NCBI GenBank assembly: GCA_004295085.1
Contig: SHNF01000017.1
Coordinates: forward strand, 63,058-127,057
Reading direction: 5' to 3'
Length of the DNA stretch: 64,000 bases
Origin: Planctomycetota bacterium
GTDB taxonomy: Bacteria > Planctomycetota > UBA1135
The notes under the pieces were generated by a model. It saw only the letters and a list, made by a program, of their open reading frames with translations, ran no database searches and was not told the origin of the DNA. The number at the start of each line of letters is the position of its first letter. Position 1 is the stretch's first letter. Of the stretch, positions 52,478-60,348 are shown piece by piece. The translations under genes were made by a program, and so were the position numbers.

Positions 52478-54061
52478 ATGACCCACCCCACCCAAACCCG
52501 GTTCATCGCATTCTTACCTCTGCTCGCGGTCGGCGGCCTTGCAGCCGGCGCCGCCGCCCAGGACTTCAACGGCGACAAGCATCCCGACCTCGTGGTCGGC
52601 GTCCCCCACGAGGAGATCGGCGGGGTCGCCAAAGCCGGCGCGGTGAACGTGTATTACGCCGATCCATACGGAAAGATCTCCACTGCCGGCGCCCAGGTCT
52701 GGGACCAGAGCGTGCCGGGCCTGGGGGACACGCCGGAGTTCGGCGACGAATTTGGGGCCGCCCTGGCCTGGGGCGACATCAACGGCGACGGCTACGACGA
52801 CCTCGCGATCGGAGTGCCGTCCGAGGACGTCTACTCCCATTACATTCCGCCGGGAGACCGCGTGGACGCCGGCCAGGTGCACGTGCTGCTCGGCAGCGAG
52901 CGCGGGCTGACGGCCGACGGCGCGCTCCTCTACACGGAGGAGGACTACTGGTTCACGGAGCTCCAGCCCGGCGACTCCTTCGGCTTCTCGGTCGCGATCG
53001 GCGACGTCTACAACCACGGCTACGGCCCGGCCGAGGATCTCGTGGTCGGCGCGCCCTTCAAGAGCGTGAACGGCCTGCCCGCCGCCGGGGCCGTGTTCAC
53101 CTTTCGCAGCCCCTTCGACCCGGCCGGCCCGGCCAGCCAGATGTTCACGCGCAAGAATTCCGAGCCGCCCGCCGCCGCCTTCGACCGCTACGGCTGGTCA
53201 CTCGCCATCGCCGAGTGGAGCCCCTGGTATCCCTGGCTGGCCATCGGCATCCCCTTCGCGGACGTCAACGGCCAGGCCGACGCCGGCGCCGTGCAGGTCC
53301 TCTACTACAGCCTCTACTACGACGCACTCAGCACCGCGAAGCAGCAGCTCTGGACCCAGGACTACTACATGATCGAGGACCAGGCCGAGGCCGGCGACAT
53401 GTTCGGCTACAGCCTGGCGACGGGGGTGTACGTGTACGACTGGGGCTGGTTCAACGGGCAGGACCTCATGGTTGGCGTTCCGGGCGAGGACGTGAACGGC
53501 CAGGTCGACGCCGGAGCCGTGGCCATGATCGCCTACACCGAGTACTTCGACCAGCTGGAGTGGTACTCCAACCAGTTCATCTCGCAGGCCATGCCGGGCA
53601 TGCCGGATCCCGCCGAGGCGGGGGACGAGTTCGGAACCTCGCTGGCCCAGGTGAAGCTGGGCTACGGCTTCACCGACCGGCTCGCCATCGGGATTCCCGG
53701 CGAGGGCTTCGACCGGGCTCCCGGAGCCGGCGCCGTGCTCTACATCGGAGCCGGCAAGGAGGGCATGGATCCGGCCAATAGCCAGCTCCTGGCGCAGGGC
53801 GTGGCCGGGATGGCCGACTTCGCGGAGTCCCATGACCGCTTTGGCACCACGCTCTACGGGACCAGGCGTGTCGACGGATTCTTCGCCATCGGCGTGCCCC
53901 AGGAGGACGTCAACGGCGTAACCGACGCCGGCGCCGTGCACGTCTGCTACGTGGGCTACGTGCCCGGCTCCGGCAACGAGCTCTGGCACCAGGACGTGCC
54001 GGGAGCGCCGGACTCCTGCGAGCCCTACGAGGACTACGGCTACGGGCGCGCGGGCAACTGA
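52478..54061 (+). CDS. Secreted FG-GAP beta-propeller protein 1
   Basis: This 527-residue protein has a signal peptide (about residues 1-27, ending GAAA before QDF). Seven FG-GAP-type repeats of about 65-70 residues follow. Repeat 1 is QDFNGDKHPDLVVGVPHEE and the last is FFAIGVPQEDVNGV. Each has the DxDxDGxxDL-like calcium-binding loop or a degenerate form, then xIGVPxED...AGAVxVxY. The C-terminus stops in WHQDVPGAPDSCEPYEDYG, the first half of a repeat. It is predicted to be a seven-bladed extracellular propeller. Closest to the protein at 55042. Function unknown; adhesion or binding is only analogy to other FG-GAP proteins. Confidence 0.88.
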   Translation: MTHPTQTRFIAFLPLLAVGGLAAGAAAQDFNGDKHPDLVVGVPHEEIGGVAKAGAVNVYYADPYGKISTAGAQVWDQSVPGLGDTPEFGDEFGAALAWGDINGDGYDDLAIGVPSEDVYSHYIPPGDRVDAGQVHVLLGSERGLTADGALLYTEEDYWFTELQPGDSFGFSVAIGDVYNHGYGPAEDLVVGAPFKSVNGLPAAGAVFTFRSPFDPAGPASQMFTRKNSEPPAAAFDRYGWSLAIAEWSPWYPWLAIGIPFADVNGQADAGAVQVLYYSLYYDALSTAKQQLWTQDYYMIEDQAEAGDMFGYSLATGVYVYDWGWFNGQDLMVGVPGEDVNGQVDAGAVAMIAYTEYFDQLEWYSNQFISQAMPGMPDPAEAGDEFGTSLAQVKLGYGFTDRLAIGIPGEGFDRAPGAGAVLYIGAGKEGMDPANSQLLAQGVAGMADFAESHDRFGTTLYGTRRVDGFFAIGVPQEDVNGVTDAGAVHVCYVGYVPGSGNELWHQDVPGAPDSCEPYEDYGYGRAGN

Positions 54062-54153
54062 GCACCGCGCCTCGATCCCGCCGGCGTGCCCGCAGGCCGA
54101 AGAAGCTGCAGCACGCCGGCGGAACTCTTGATGGCCGGGCAGGAGGACCCAAC

Positions 54154-54846
54154 ATGCAGCCCGGACGCCTTACCCTCCTTCTCATCCCGGCCCTCGGCGC
54201 ACTCTCGGTCCGCCCTGCAGCAGCGCAGGACTTCAACGCCGATGGCCGGCCCGATCTGGCGGTCGGCGTTCCCTACGAGGACGGTGGCGCGGACATGAGC
54301 GGAACGGTCCACGTCTTCTACGGCGAGCCGGGCGGATTCCTGACCGCGGCCAACCATCAGATCTGGAGCCAGGGGACTACGGGCCTGGGCGAGACGCCCG
54401 AGGCCGGCGACCGCTTTGGCTACGCGCTCGCCTGGGGCGACATCAACGCTGACGGCTACGACGACCTCGCCATCGGCATACCTGGAGAAGATTACGCTTC
54501 CTATGCCAACGCCGGCGCGGTAGCCGTCCTCTACGGCTACACCCGCTCCGGTCTCACGGCCATCGGCAACCAGTTCTGGACGGACACCAGCATCCGCGCG
54601 GGGGACCATTTCGGCCTCAACCTAGCGGGAGGAGGCGCCGGTGACGGGAGTTTCCTCGCCATCAGCTCGCCCAATCGGGATGTCGGCGCTGCGGTGGACG
54701 CCGGTGCCGTGACCGTTCTCTACGGCGACGGCTATGTCAATGGCCTCGTGCCCGACGGCCGCCAGGTCTGGACCCAGAACTCCCCGGGAATCGGGGACGC
54801 CTGCGAGAGCTACGACCTGTTCGGATTCGGTCGCTACGGCGGCTGA
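54154..54846 (+). CDS. Short secreted FG-GAP protein with three repeats (2)
   Basis: This 230-residue protein belongs to the same family but has only three repeats. Signal peptide is about residues 1-24 (ending PAAA), then QDFNADGRPDLAVGVP (repeat 1), FGYALAWGDINADGYDDL (repeat 2), FGLNLAGGGAGDGSFLA (repeat 3), and the closing WTQNSPGIGDACESYDLFGFG. The N- and C-terminal ends match the full-length paralogues, so it looks like an internal loss of four repeats. It has the conserved upstream cassette shown by its neighbours. No frameshift is visible, so it is likely expressed. Confidence 0.85.
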   Translation: MQPGRLTLLLIPALGALSVRPAAAQDFNADGRPDLAVGVPYEDGGADMSGTVHVFYGEPGGFLTAANHQIWSQGTTGLGETPEAGDRFGYALAWGDINADGYDDLAIGIPGEDYASYANAGAVAVLYGYTRSGLTAIGNQFWTDTSIRAGDHFGLNLAGGGAGDGSFLAISSPNRDVGAAVDAGAVTVLYGDGYVNGLVPDGRQVWTQNSPGIGDACESYDLFGFGRYGG

Positions 54847-54931
54847 TCCTCCGGCTAACTCAGTTGTAGACCTCGGCTCAATCACAAGTCATGCCAGACG
54901 CAGGGCTTGGACACCATGCAGCTCGAGATAG

Positions 54932-54948
54932 TCGTGACGCTGTCACGA
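54932..54948. promoter_or_regulatory. Perfect 7-bp-arm palindrome between FG-GAP genes 2 and 3
   Basis: TCGTGAC-GCT-GTCACGA lies 94 bases before the ATG at 55042 in the longest non-coding gap of the array's first half. It could be an operator or a small hairpin. No copy was found before the other FG-GAP genes. Confidence 0.35.
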
Positions 54949-55041
54949 CAATCGGACAGCGCAACGGGGAATGCACATTCTGCTGCGAAAGAAGCTGCAG
55001 CGCTGCGGAGGAACCTCTGATGACCGGGCAGGAGCATTCCC

Positions 55042-56604
55042 ATGAAGACCCGACTTCTCGCCTTCTTGCCTCTTCTGACGCTCAGCGGCCTGGTGACCGG
55101 CGCCGCCGCCCAGGACTTCAACGGCGACCAGCGGACCGATCTGGTGGTCGGCGTCCCGCACGAGGACGTGGGCGCGGTCGCCAACGCCGGCGCGGTGAAC
55201 GTCTACTACGCCGACCCTTCCGGCCACATCTCCACGGCCGGCGCGCAGGTCTGGGACCAGAGCGTCCCGGGCCTGGGGGAGCTCGCCGAGGCCGGGGACC
55301 AGTTCGGGGCGGCGGTGGCCTGGGGGGACATGAACGGCGACGGCTATGACGACCTCGCGATCGGAGTGCCGTACGAGGACACCGGGAACAGGTACTTCGG
55401 CAAGCCTGACGCCGGCCTCGTGCACGTGCTGTTCGGGAGCCTGGGCGGGCTGACCGCCGGTGGTGCGCTGCGTTACACGGAAGCGAACTACTGGAGTGCC
55501 GAGGTCGAGGCCGGCGACTGCTTCGGCTTCTCGCTCGCGATGGGGGACGTGTTCGACCAGGGCTACCAGGGACTCGCCGACCTCGTGGTCGGCGCTCCCT
55601 TCGAGGACATCGACGGCGTGATCGACGCGGGCGCGGTCTTCACCTTCCCCAGCCCCTTCGCCCCTTCTTCCTGGTACCCGCAGATGTGGAGCCAGGGCAA
55701 CGGCCTGCTCAGCGGCTCGCCCCCGGGCGCCTACGACCGCTTCGGCTGGACCCTGGCGCTCGCCGAGTACAGCCCCTTCCTGCCCTGGCTCGCGATCGGG
55801 ATCCCCTTCGAGGACGTCAACGGCCGCGCGGACGCCGGCGCGGTGCAGATCCTCTACTACGACACGGCGTTGAAGGCGCTCAACACCGGCGGCCAGCAGT
55901 TCTGGACCCAGGACAGCTCCGGCATCCTGGACACGGCCGAGGTGGGTGACAACTTCGGCTACAGCCTCGCCACCGGCTACTGGCTGTACGACTCCTCGTA
56001 CTTCAACGGGCGCGACCTCGCGGTGGGGGTGCCGGGCGAGGACGTCGGCAGCGCGGCCGACGCCGGTGCCGTGTCCATGATCTACTACGCCGAGGCCTAC
56101 GGCCGCCTGGACTGGTACGCGAACCAGTTCGTGTCCCAGGCCATGTCCGGCATGCCGGATCCGGCCGAGGCGGGCGATGCCTTCGGCACGGCGGTCGCGC
56201 AGGCGCGCGAGCTCTCGGGCTTCACCGACCTGCTCGTGGTCGGGATCCCCGGCGAGGGCATCGGCAGCGCCAGCGCGGCCGGGGCGGTGATCCTGCTCCA
56301 CGCCGGATCGACCGGCATCCGGACCGCCAACAGCTCCTTCCTGCACCAGGACAGCACCGGCCTCCTGGATGCGGCGGAGGCCAACGACCGCTTCGGCACC
56401 ACTCTCTATGGGGGGATCTACTTCGACGGCTTCCTGGCCGCCGTCGGCGTGCCCTTGGAGGACGTCAACGGCATCAGCGACGCCGGCGCGGTGCAGGTGC
56501 TCTACGGCGGCAGCAGCAACGAGTTCTGGCACCAGGACGTGGCCGGAGCGCCCGACGCCTGTGAGGCCGCCGACGACTTCGGCCTGGGACTTCCTCCCGG
56601 CTGA
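55042..56604 (+). CDS. Secreted FG-GAP beta-propeller protein 3
   Basis: This 520-residue protein has a signal peptide (residues 1-23, ending GAAA before QDF) and seven repeats of the FG-GAP type. The first is QDFNGDQRTDLVVGVPHED and the last is FLAAVGVPLEDVNGISDAG. It is the closest relative of the protein at 52478: both share WDQSVPGLG and an MPDPAEAGD block at equivalent places. It ends with WHQDVAGAPDACEAADDFG. Upstream is the conserved TGATGACCGGGCAGGAG leader, and downstream is one of three related GC hairpins. Surface or periplasmic ligand binding is inferred only. Confidence 0.88.
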   Translation: MKTRLLAFLPLLTLSGLVTGAAAQDFNGDQRTDLVVGVPHEDVGAVANAGAVNVYYADPSGHISTAGAQVWDQSVPGLGELAEAGDQFGAAVAWGDMNGDGYDDLAIGVPYEDTGNRYFGKPDAGLVHVLFGSLGGLTAGGALRYTEANYWSAEVEAGDCFGFSLAMGDVFDQGYQGLADLVVGAPFEDIDGVIDAGAVFTFPSPFAPSSWYPQMWSQGNGLLSGSPPGAYDRFGWTLALAEYSPFLPWLAIGIPFEDVNGRADAGAVQILYYDTALKALNTGGQQFWTQDSSGILDTAEVGDNFGYSLATGYWLYDSSYFNGRDLAVGVPGEDVGSAADAGAVSMIYYAEAYGRLDWYANQFVSQAMSGMPDPAEAGDAFGTAVAQARELSGFTDLLVVGIPGEGIGSASAAGAVILLHAGSTGIRTANSSFLHQDSTGLLDAAEANDRFGTTLYGGIYFDGFLAAVGVPLEDVNGISDAGAVQVLYGGSSNEFWHQDVAGAPDACEAADDFGLGLPPG

Positions 56605-56631
56605 GCATTCTCGAGAGTCGGGTTTCTGGGG

Positions 56632-56665
56632 ACGGCCGCGGGCTCGGCGACGGGCTCGCGGCCGT
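56632..56665 (+). terminator. GC-rich hairpin after FG-GAP gene 3
   Basis: The arms ACGGCCGCGGGCTC and GGGCTCGCGGCCGT form a 14-bp stem with two G-T type pairs and a six-base loop. It is followed by TTTCG. It lies 28 bases after the stop and shares its stem sequence with the hairpins at 60249 and 61978. Confidence 0.6.
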
Positions 56666-56763
56666 TTCGTGGCACATGCCGCCATCGAGATCCGGCCCGC
56701 GCCAGCGCTGAGGAATCTGCGGCGCCGCGTTCCGATTCCTGATGACCGGGCAGGAGCATTCCC

Positions 56764-58356
56764 ATGAAGACGCGTGTCCCGGCGATCCTGTCTTTCCTGT
56801 CCTTCAGTGGCCTCGCCAGCGGCGCCCTCGCTCAGGACTTCGACGGCGACGGCTATGCCGATCTCGCCGTGGGCAGCCCCTACGAGGACGGCGCCTACGC
56901 CAACTGCGGGGTGGTGCACGTGCTCTACGGCGGCACGGGCGGCCTGAGCGGGAGCGGCAGCCAGGTCTTCGACCAGAGTGTCCCGGGTCTAGGGGACTCC
57001 CCCGAGGCCAACGACATGTTCGGCTACTCGCTGGCCTGGGGCGACGTCAACGGCGACGGCTGCGACGACCTCGCGATCGGCGTGCCCTTCGAGGACGTGT
57101 CGATCGATCACTCCAAGACCGTGGTCGCGGATGCCGGCGTGGTGCACGTGCTCTTCGGCGGCCCGGGCGGCCTGAGCGCGAGCGGCGCCCTGCGCTACAC
57201 GGAGGCGAACTACTCGCCCTTCGAGCTCGAAGCGGGCGATCGGTTCGGCTACTCCGTCTGCATCGGCCAGTTCATCCGCAACAACGACCGGAAGGCCGAC
57301 CTGGCGGTCGGCGCTCCTCGCGACGGCGTGAACGGGGCGCCCGCCGCCGGCGCCGTGTTCGTGTTCCCGAGCCCGGAGGACTCCGGCGCGAGCGCGCAGA
57401 TCTGGACGCAGGGGAACAGCCTGGCCGGCACGACCTCGGAGGCCTACGACCAGTTCGGCAGCGCGCTGGCGTACGGATCCCTCCCCAACCATGACTACCT
57501 CGCGATCGGGGTGCCCGACGAGGACCTCGGCACGTCGTGCCCCGACGCAGGGGCCGTCGTGGTGATCTACTGCAGCAGCTCCTGGGGCGCGCTGAGCGCC
57601 GCGGACGCCCAGCTCTGGTGGCAGAGCGGCTACAGCGTTCCCGACGCGGCCGAGGCCTATGACCGCTTCGGCGCCAGCCTGGCCACCGGCTTCTTCTCGG
57701 ATCCGCTCCAGGGCTCCGACCTGGCGATCGGCGTGCCCGGCGAGGACCTCGGCACCTCGATCAACGCCGGCGCCGTGTGCGTCCTCTACCACACCGATAT
57801 CGGGGGCCCCAGCCGGCTTACCGCGAACGGAGCCGAGTTCTGGACCCAGGACAGCTGGGGCGTGCCGGACGTCGCGGAGGCCGGTGACGGCTTCGGCGGC
57901 GCGCTCGCGGTCGGCCGCTTCAACGCCGGGCAGCAGGACCTGGCCGTGGGCGTTCCCGGCGAGGACCTCGGCGGCGTGATCGATGCCGGCGCCGTGCACG
58001 TGATCTACGGCGGCTCCGGCGGCCTCGCCGGCGCGGGCAGCCAGTTCTGGACCCAGGACACCAGCGGCGTGCTCGACGCGGCGGAAGCCAGGGACCAGTT
58101 CGGTTTCGCACTGGTCGGCGCCGACTTCGACGGCGACCAGCACGACGACCTCGCGGTCAGCGTGCCCTATGAAGACTTCAGCTCCGGGACATGGAGCCGC
58201 GGCGTGGCCGACGCGGGCGCCGTGAGCGTGCTCTACTCCCGCTCCGGTATGCCTAGTTTCACCGGCAACCAGTTCTGGACGCAGGATTCGGCGGACATCC
58301 AGGATGCGAACGAGACCTCGGACTGCTTCGGCTTCGGGCGCTGCGGCAATCCCTAA
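56764..58356 (+). CDS. Secreted FG-GAP beta-propeller protein 4
   Basis: This 530-residue protein has a signal peptide (residues 1-23, ending GALA) and seven FG-GAP repeats. Repeat 1 is QDFDGDGYADLAVGSPYED and repeat 7 contains DFDGDQHDDLAVSVPYED. A conserved NCG (in ANCGVVHVLYG) is shared with the protein at 60349, which appears to be its closest relative. It ends QDSADIQDANETSDCFGFG. The TAA stop is followed one base later by the second 180-bp inverted-repeat element, so the usual hairpin is missing. Confidence 0.88.
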   Translation: MKTRVPAILSFLSFSGLASGALAQDFDGDGYADLAVGSPYEDGAYANCGVVHVLYGGTGGLSGSGSQVFDQSVPGLGDSPEANDMFGYSLAWGDVNGDGCDDLAIGVPFEDVSIDHSKTVVADAGVVHVLFGGPGGLSASGALRYTEANYSPFELEAGDRFGYSVCIGQFIRNNDRKADLAVGAPRDGVNGAPAAGAVFVFPSPEDSGASAQIWTQGNSLAGTTSEAYDQFGSALAYGSLPNHDYLAIGVPDEDLGTSCPDAGAVVVIYCSSSWGALSAADAQLWWQSGYSVPDAAEAYDRFGASLATGFFSDPLQGSDLAIGVPGEDLGTSINAGAVCVLYHTDIGGPSRLTANGAEFWTQDSWGVPDVAEAGDGFGGALAVGRFNAGQQDLAVGVPGEDLGGVIDAGAVHVIYGGSGGLAGAGSQFWTQDTSGVLDAAEARDQFGFALVGADFDGDQHDDLAVSVPYEDFSSGTWSRGVADAGAVSVLYSRSGMPSFTGNQFWTQDSADIQDANETSDCFGFGRCGNP

Positions 58357-58357
58357 T

Positions 58358-58537
58358 ACTGGCCCCCTTGAGTGGGTCGCCGCTGGCGCAGGCGCACACG
58401 CCGGCTGGACTTAGGGCAGGTTTCCTCTGACCCCCGGCTCGGGTGCTGCAAACTACGCGTTTGCAGACTGCAAGTGGTTCAGCGCGAGTGACTTGCGCGC
58501 CCGCTGGCGACGGGCCGACCCACGGAAAGGGGCCAGT
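58358..58537. repeat. 180-bp element with terminal inverted repeats (copy B)
   Basis: This copy begins ACTGGCCCCCTTGAGTGGGT and ends with CCCACGGAAAGGGGCCAGT, the inverted counterpart. It has the same length, 180 bp, as copy A at 246-425 and starts at the same distance (one base) after a stop codon. Ungapped comparison shows conserved ends but an interior only about 45% matched. Internal dyads GCAAAC..GTTTGC and TTGCAG/CTGCAA are present. It contains no gene. The 148 bases from its end to the ATG at 58686 hold only the leader of FG-GAP gene 5, so the whole 58357-58685 gap is accounted for. Confidence 0.72.
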
Positions 58538-58685
58538 CCCCTCCGCCGGCTCCCGCGGCCGGTTTCCTCGTGAAGGTGGGGGATGCCGATATCGAGATCC
58601 GACCCCTCAAGACACCTCAAGACACGCCGCAGTTTTTTCGGCAACGAGCCGCCACGGAGCCTGATGCCCTGGCAGGAGGACAGCC

Positions 58686-60227
58686 ATGCAAGCAAGACAC
58701 CTCAGCTTCCTGACACTCCTGGCTCTCAGCGCCCCAGCGGCGGCCCAGGACTTCAACAACGACGGTTATGACGACCTCGTGATCGGCGTGCCGGACGAGG
58801 ACATCGGCAGCATCGCGGACGCCGGAGCCGTCCACGTGCTGTACGGGAGCGCGAGCGGGCCGATTCTGTCCGGTTTCCAGACCTGGAGCCAGGACGCCTC
58901 GGGAGTCAACGACTCCTGCGAGGCCTACGACCGCTTCGGCTACTCGCTCGCCTGCGGCGACTTCAACAACGACGGCTACGACGACCTTGCCATCGGCGTG
59001 CCTTACGAGGACATCGTCATCACCTGGCTGTTCGAGTACACCGACGCCGGCATGGTGCAAGTCCTCTACGGAGGTCCTGGCGGCCTCTCGGCTTCCGGCA
59101 ACTCCTGGTACACCGAAGGCAGCTTCGGCACATCGAATCTGGACGACTACGACAACTTCGGCTTCTCGCTGGCGGCCGGCAATTTCGACCGGCCGGAAAG
59201 CGGCGACGACTTCGCCGTCGGCGCGCCCAACGAGGACATCGGCAGCATCGTGGACGCCGGCGCGGTGTTCGTCATCTACTCCAGCCAGGGCAAGGGGCAG
59301 TACGTCAGCAACGAGATCCTGTCCCAGGACATGAGCGACGTCCCGGACACGGCCGAGGCCTACGACCACTTCGGCTACACCCTGGCCGCCAGCCACAACC
59401 TGCCCAACATCTTCCACCCGGACATCCTCGCCATCGGCGTGCCTTACGAGGACATCGGCAGCGCTTACGAGGCCGGTGCCGTCTCGGTGCACTACGGCGA
59501 GTACAACTACGGCGTCAACTACTCCAGCGAGTTCTGGACCCAGGACCGGGGCACCATGCTGGACGTCGCCGAGAGCTTCGACAACTTCGGCCAGGCGCTG
59601 GCCTGGGGCCGCTTCCACCGCCTGGATGTGAACGAGCTGGCGGTGGGTGTGCCCGGCGAAGATCTCAACGGCATCGAAAACGCCGGGGCCGTGGCCGTGA
59701 TCCCGGTCAACGCCAACCAGGGTGAGCTGACCTCGAACGGCAATCAGCTCTGGTCCCAGGACAGTGCCAAGGTGCTGGACGCCTGCGAGAGCGGCGACCT
59801 GTTCGGCTTCGCGCTGGCGGCCGGTGACTTCAACGAGGACGGACTCGACGACCTCGCGATCGGCGTTCCCTTCGAGGACATCAACGGCCTGAGCAATCCG
59901 GGAGCAATCGCGATCCTGTTCGCGCGCAGCACCGGCGGGCTCGGCGCCGGCGGCAACCAGTTCTGGTACCAGGGCAACGCCGGCATGCCTGGCATGCTGG
60001 AGGCCTACGACAACTTCGGCGACCGGCTGGCGGCCGGCGACGTCAACGGCGACGGGCGCAGCCAGCTGATCGTCGGCGTGCGCTACGAGGACATCGGCAC
60101 GGTCAGCGACGCCGGCGCCGTGTTCGTGCTGGCCGACGGCCCCGCCGGCTACGGCACCCAGATCTGGGATCAGGGCAGTCTGGGTTCGGTCGAGGCCTAC
60201 GACCACATGGGCGGATCCGTGCAGTAG
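58686..60227 (+). CDS. Secreted FG-GAP beta-propeller protein 5
   Basis: This 513-residue protein has a short signal peptide (residues 1-20, ending APAAA) and seven FG-GAP repeats. The first two are near-canonical: QDFNNDGYDDLVIGVPDED and DFNNDGYDDLAIGVPYED. The sixth (DFNEDGLDDLAIGVPFED) and seventh (DVNGDGRSQLIVGVRYED) also keep calcium-type loops. Repeats 3-5 are degenerate. It ends YGTQIWDQGSLGSVEAYDHMGG. It has the conserved upstream cassette (TGATGCCCTGGCAGGAG). It is followed by a GC hairpin at 60249. Confidence 0.88.
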   Translation: MQARHLSFLTLLALSAPAAAQDFNNDGYDDLVIGVPDEDIGSIADAGAVHVLYGSASGPILSGFQTWSQDASGVNDSCEAYDRFGYSLACGDFNNDGYDDLAIGVPYEDIVITWLFEYTDAGMVQVLYGGPGGLSASGNSWYTEGSFGTSNLDDYDNFGFSLAAGNFDRPESGDDFAVGAPNEDIGSIVDAGAVFVIYSSQGKGQYVSNEILSQDMSDVPDTAEAYDHFGYTLAASHNLPNIFHPDILAIGVPYEDIGSAYEAGAVSVHYGEYNYGVNYSSEFWTQDRGTMLDVAESFDNFGQALAWGRFHRLDVNELAVGVPGEDLNGIENAGAVAVIPVNANQGELTSNGNQLWSQDSAKVLDACESGDLFGFALAAGDFNEDGLDDLAIGVPFEDINGLSNPGAIAILFARSTGGLGAGGNQFWYQGNAGMPGMLEAYDNFGDRLAAGDVNGDGRSQLIVGVRYEDIGTVSDAGAVFVLADGPAGYGTQIWDQGSLGSVEAYDHMGGSVQ

Positions 60228-60248
60228 GTTCCTCCTCATGCTCAGTGC

Positions 60249-60280
60249 GCGGCCGCGGGCTCGGTGGAGCTCGCGGCCGC
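60249..60280 (+). terminator. GC-rich hairpin after FG-GAP gene 5
   Basis: The arms GCGGCCGCGGGCTC and GAGCTCGCGGCCGC form a 14-bp stem with one non-Watson-Crick pair and a four-base loop, 22 bases after the stop. It shares its stem with the hairpins at 56632 and 61978 and has no T run. Confidence 0.6.
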
Positions 60281-60348
60281 TGGCATTGCGTCCGACGGAA
60301 TGTGCAACACCGCATTGGAGGCCGTGATGGGAGGGCAGGAGGACCATC

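Noticed and set aside
52384..52632. Upstream extension of the second kinase into FG-GAP gene 1
   Set aside because: It would overlap the signal-peptide region of the gene at 52478 on the other strand; ATG 52383 gives a normal N-terminus.
49804..53781. A 1325-codon plus-strand frame opposite the second kinase gene and running into FG-GAP gene 1
   Set aside because: It is a shadow of the kinase gene in a GC-rich region and crosses the divergent intergenic space; its composition is Arg/Ala/Gly-rich with no recognisable domain.
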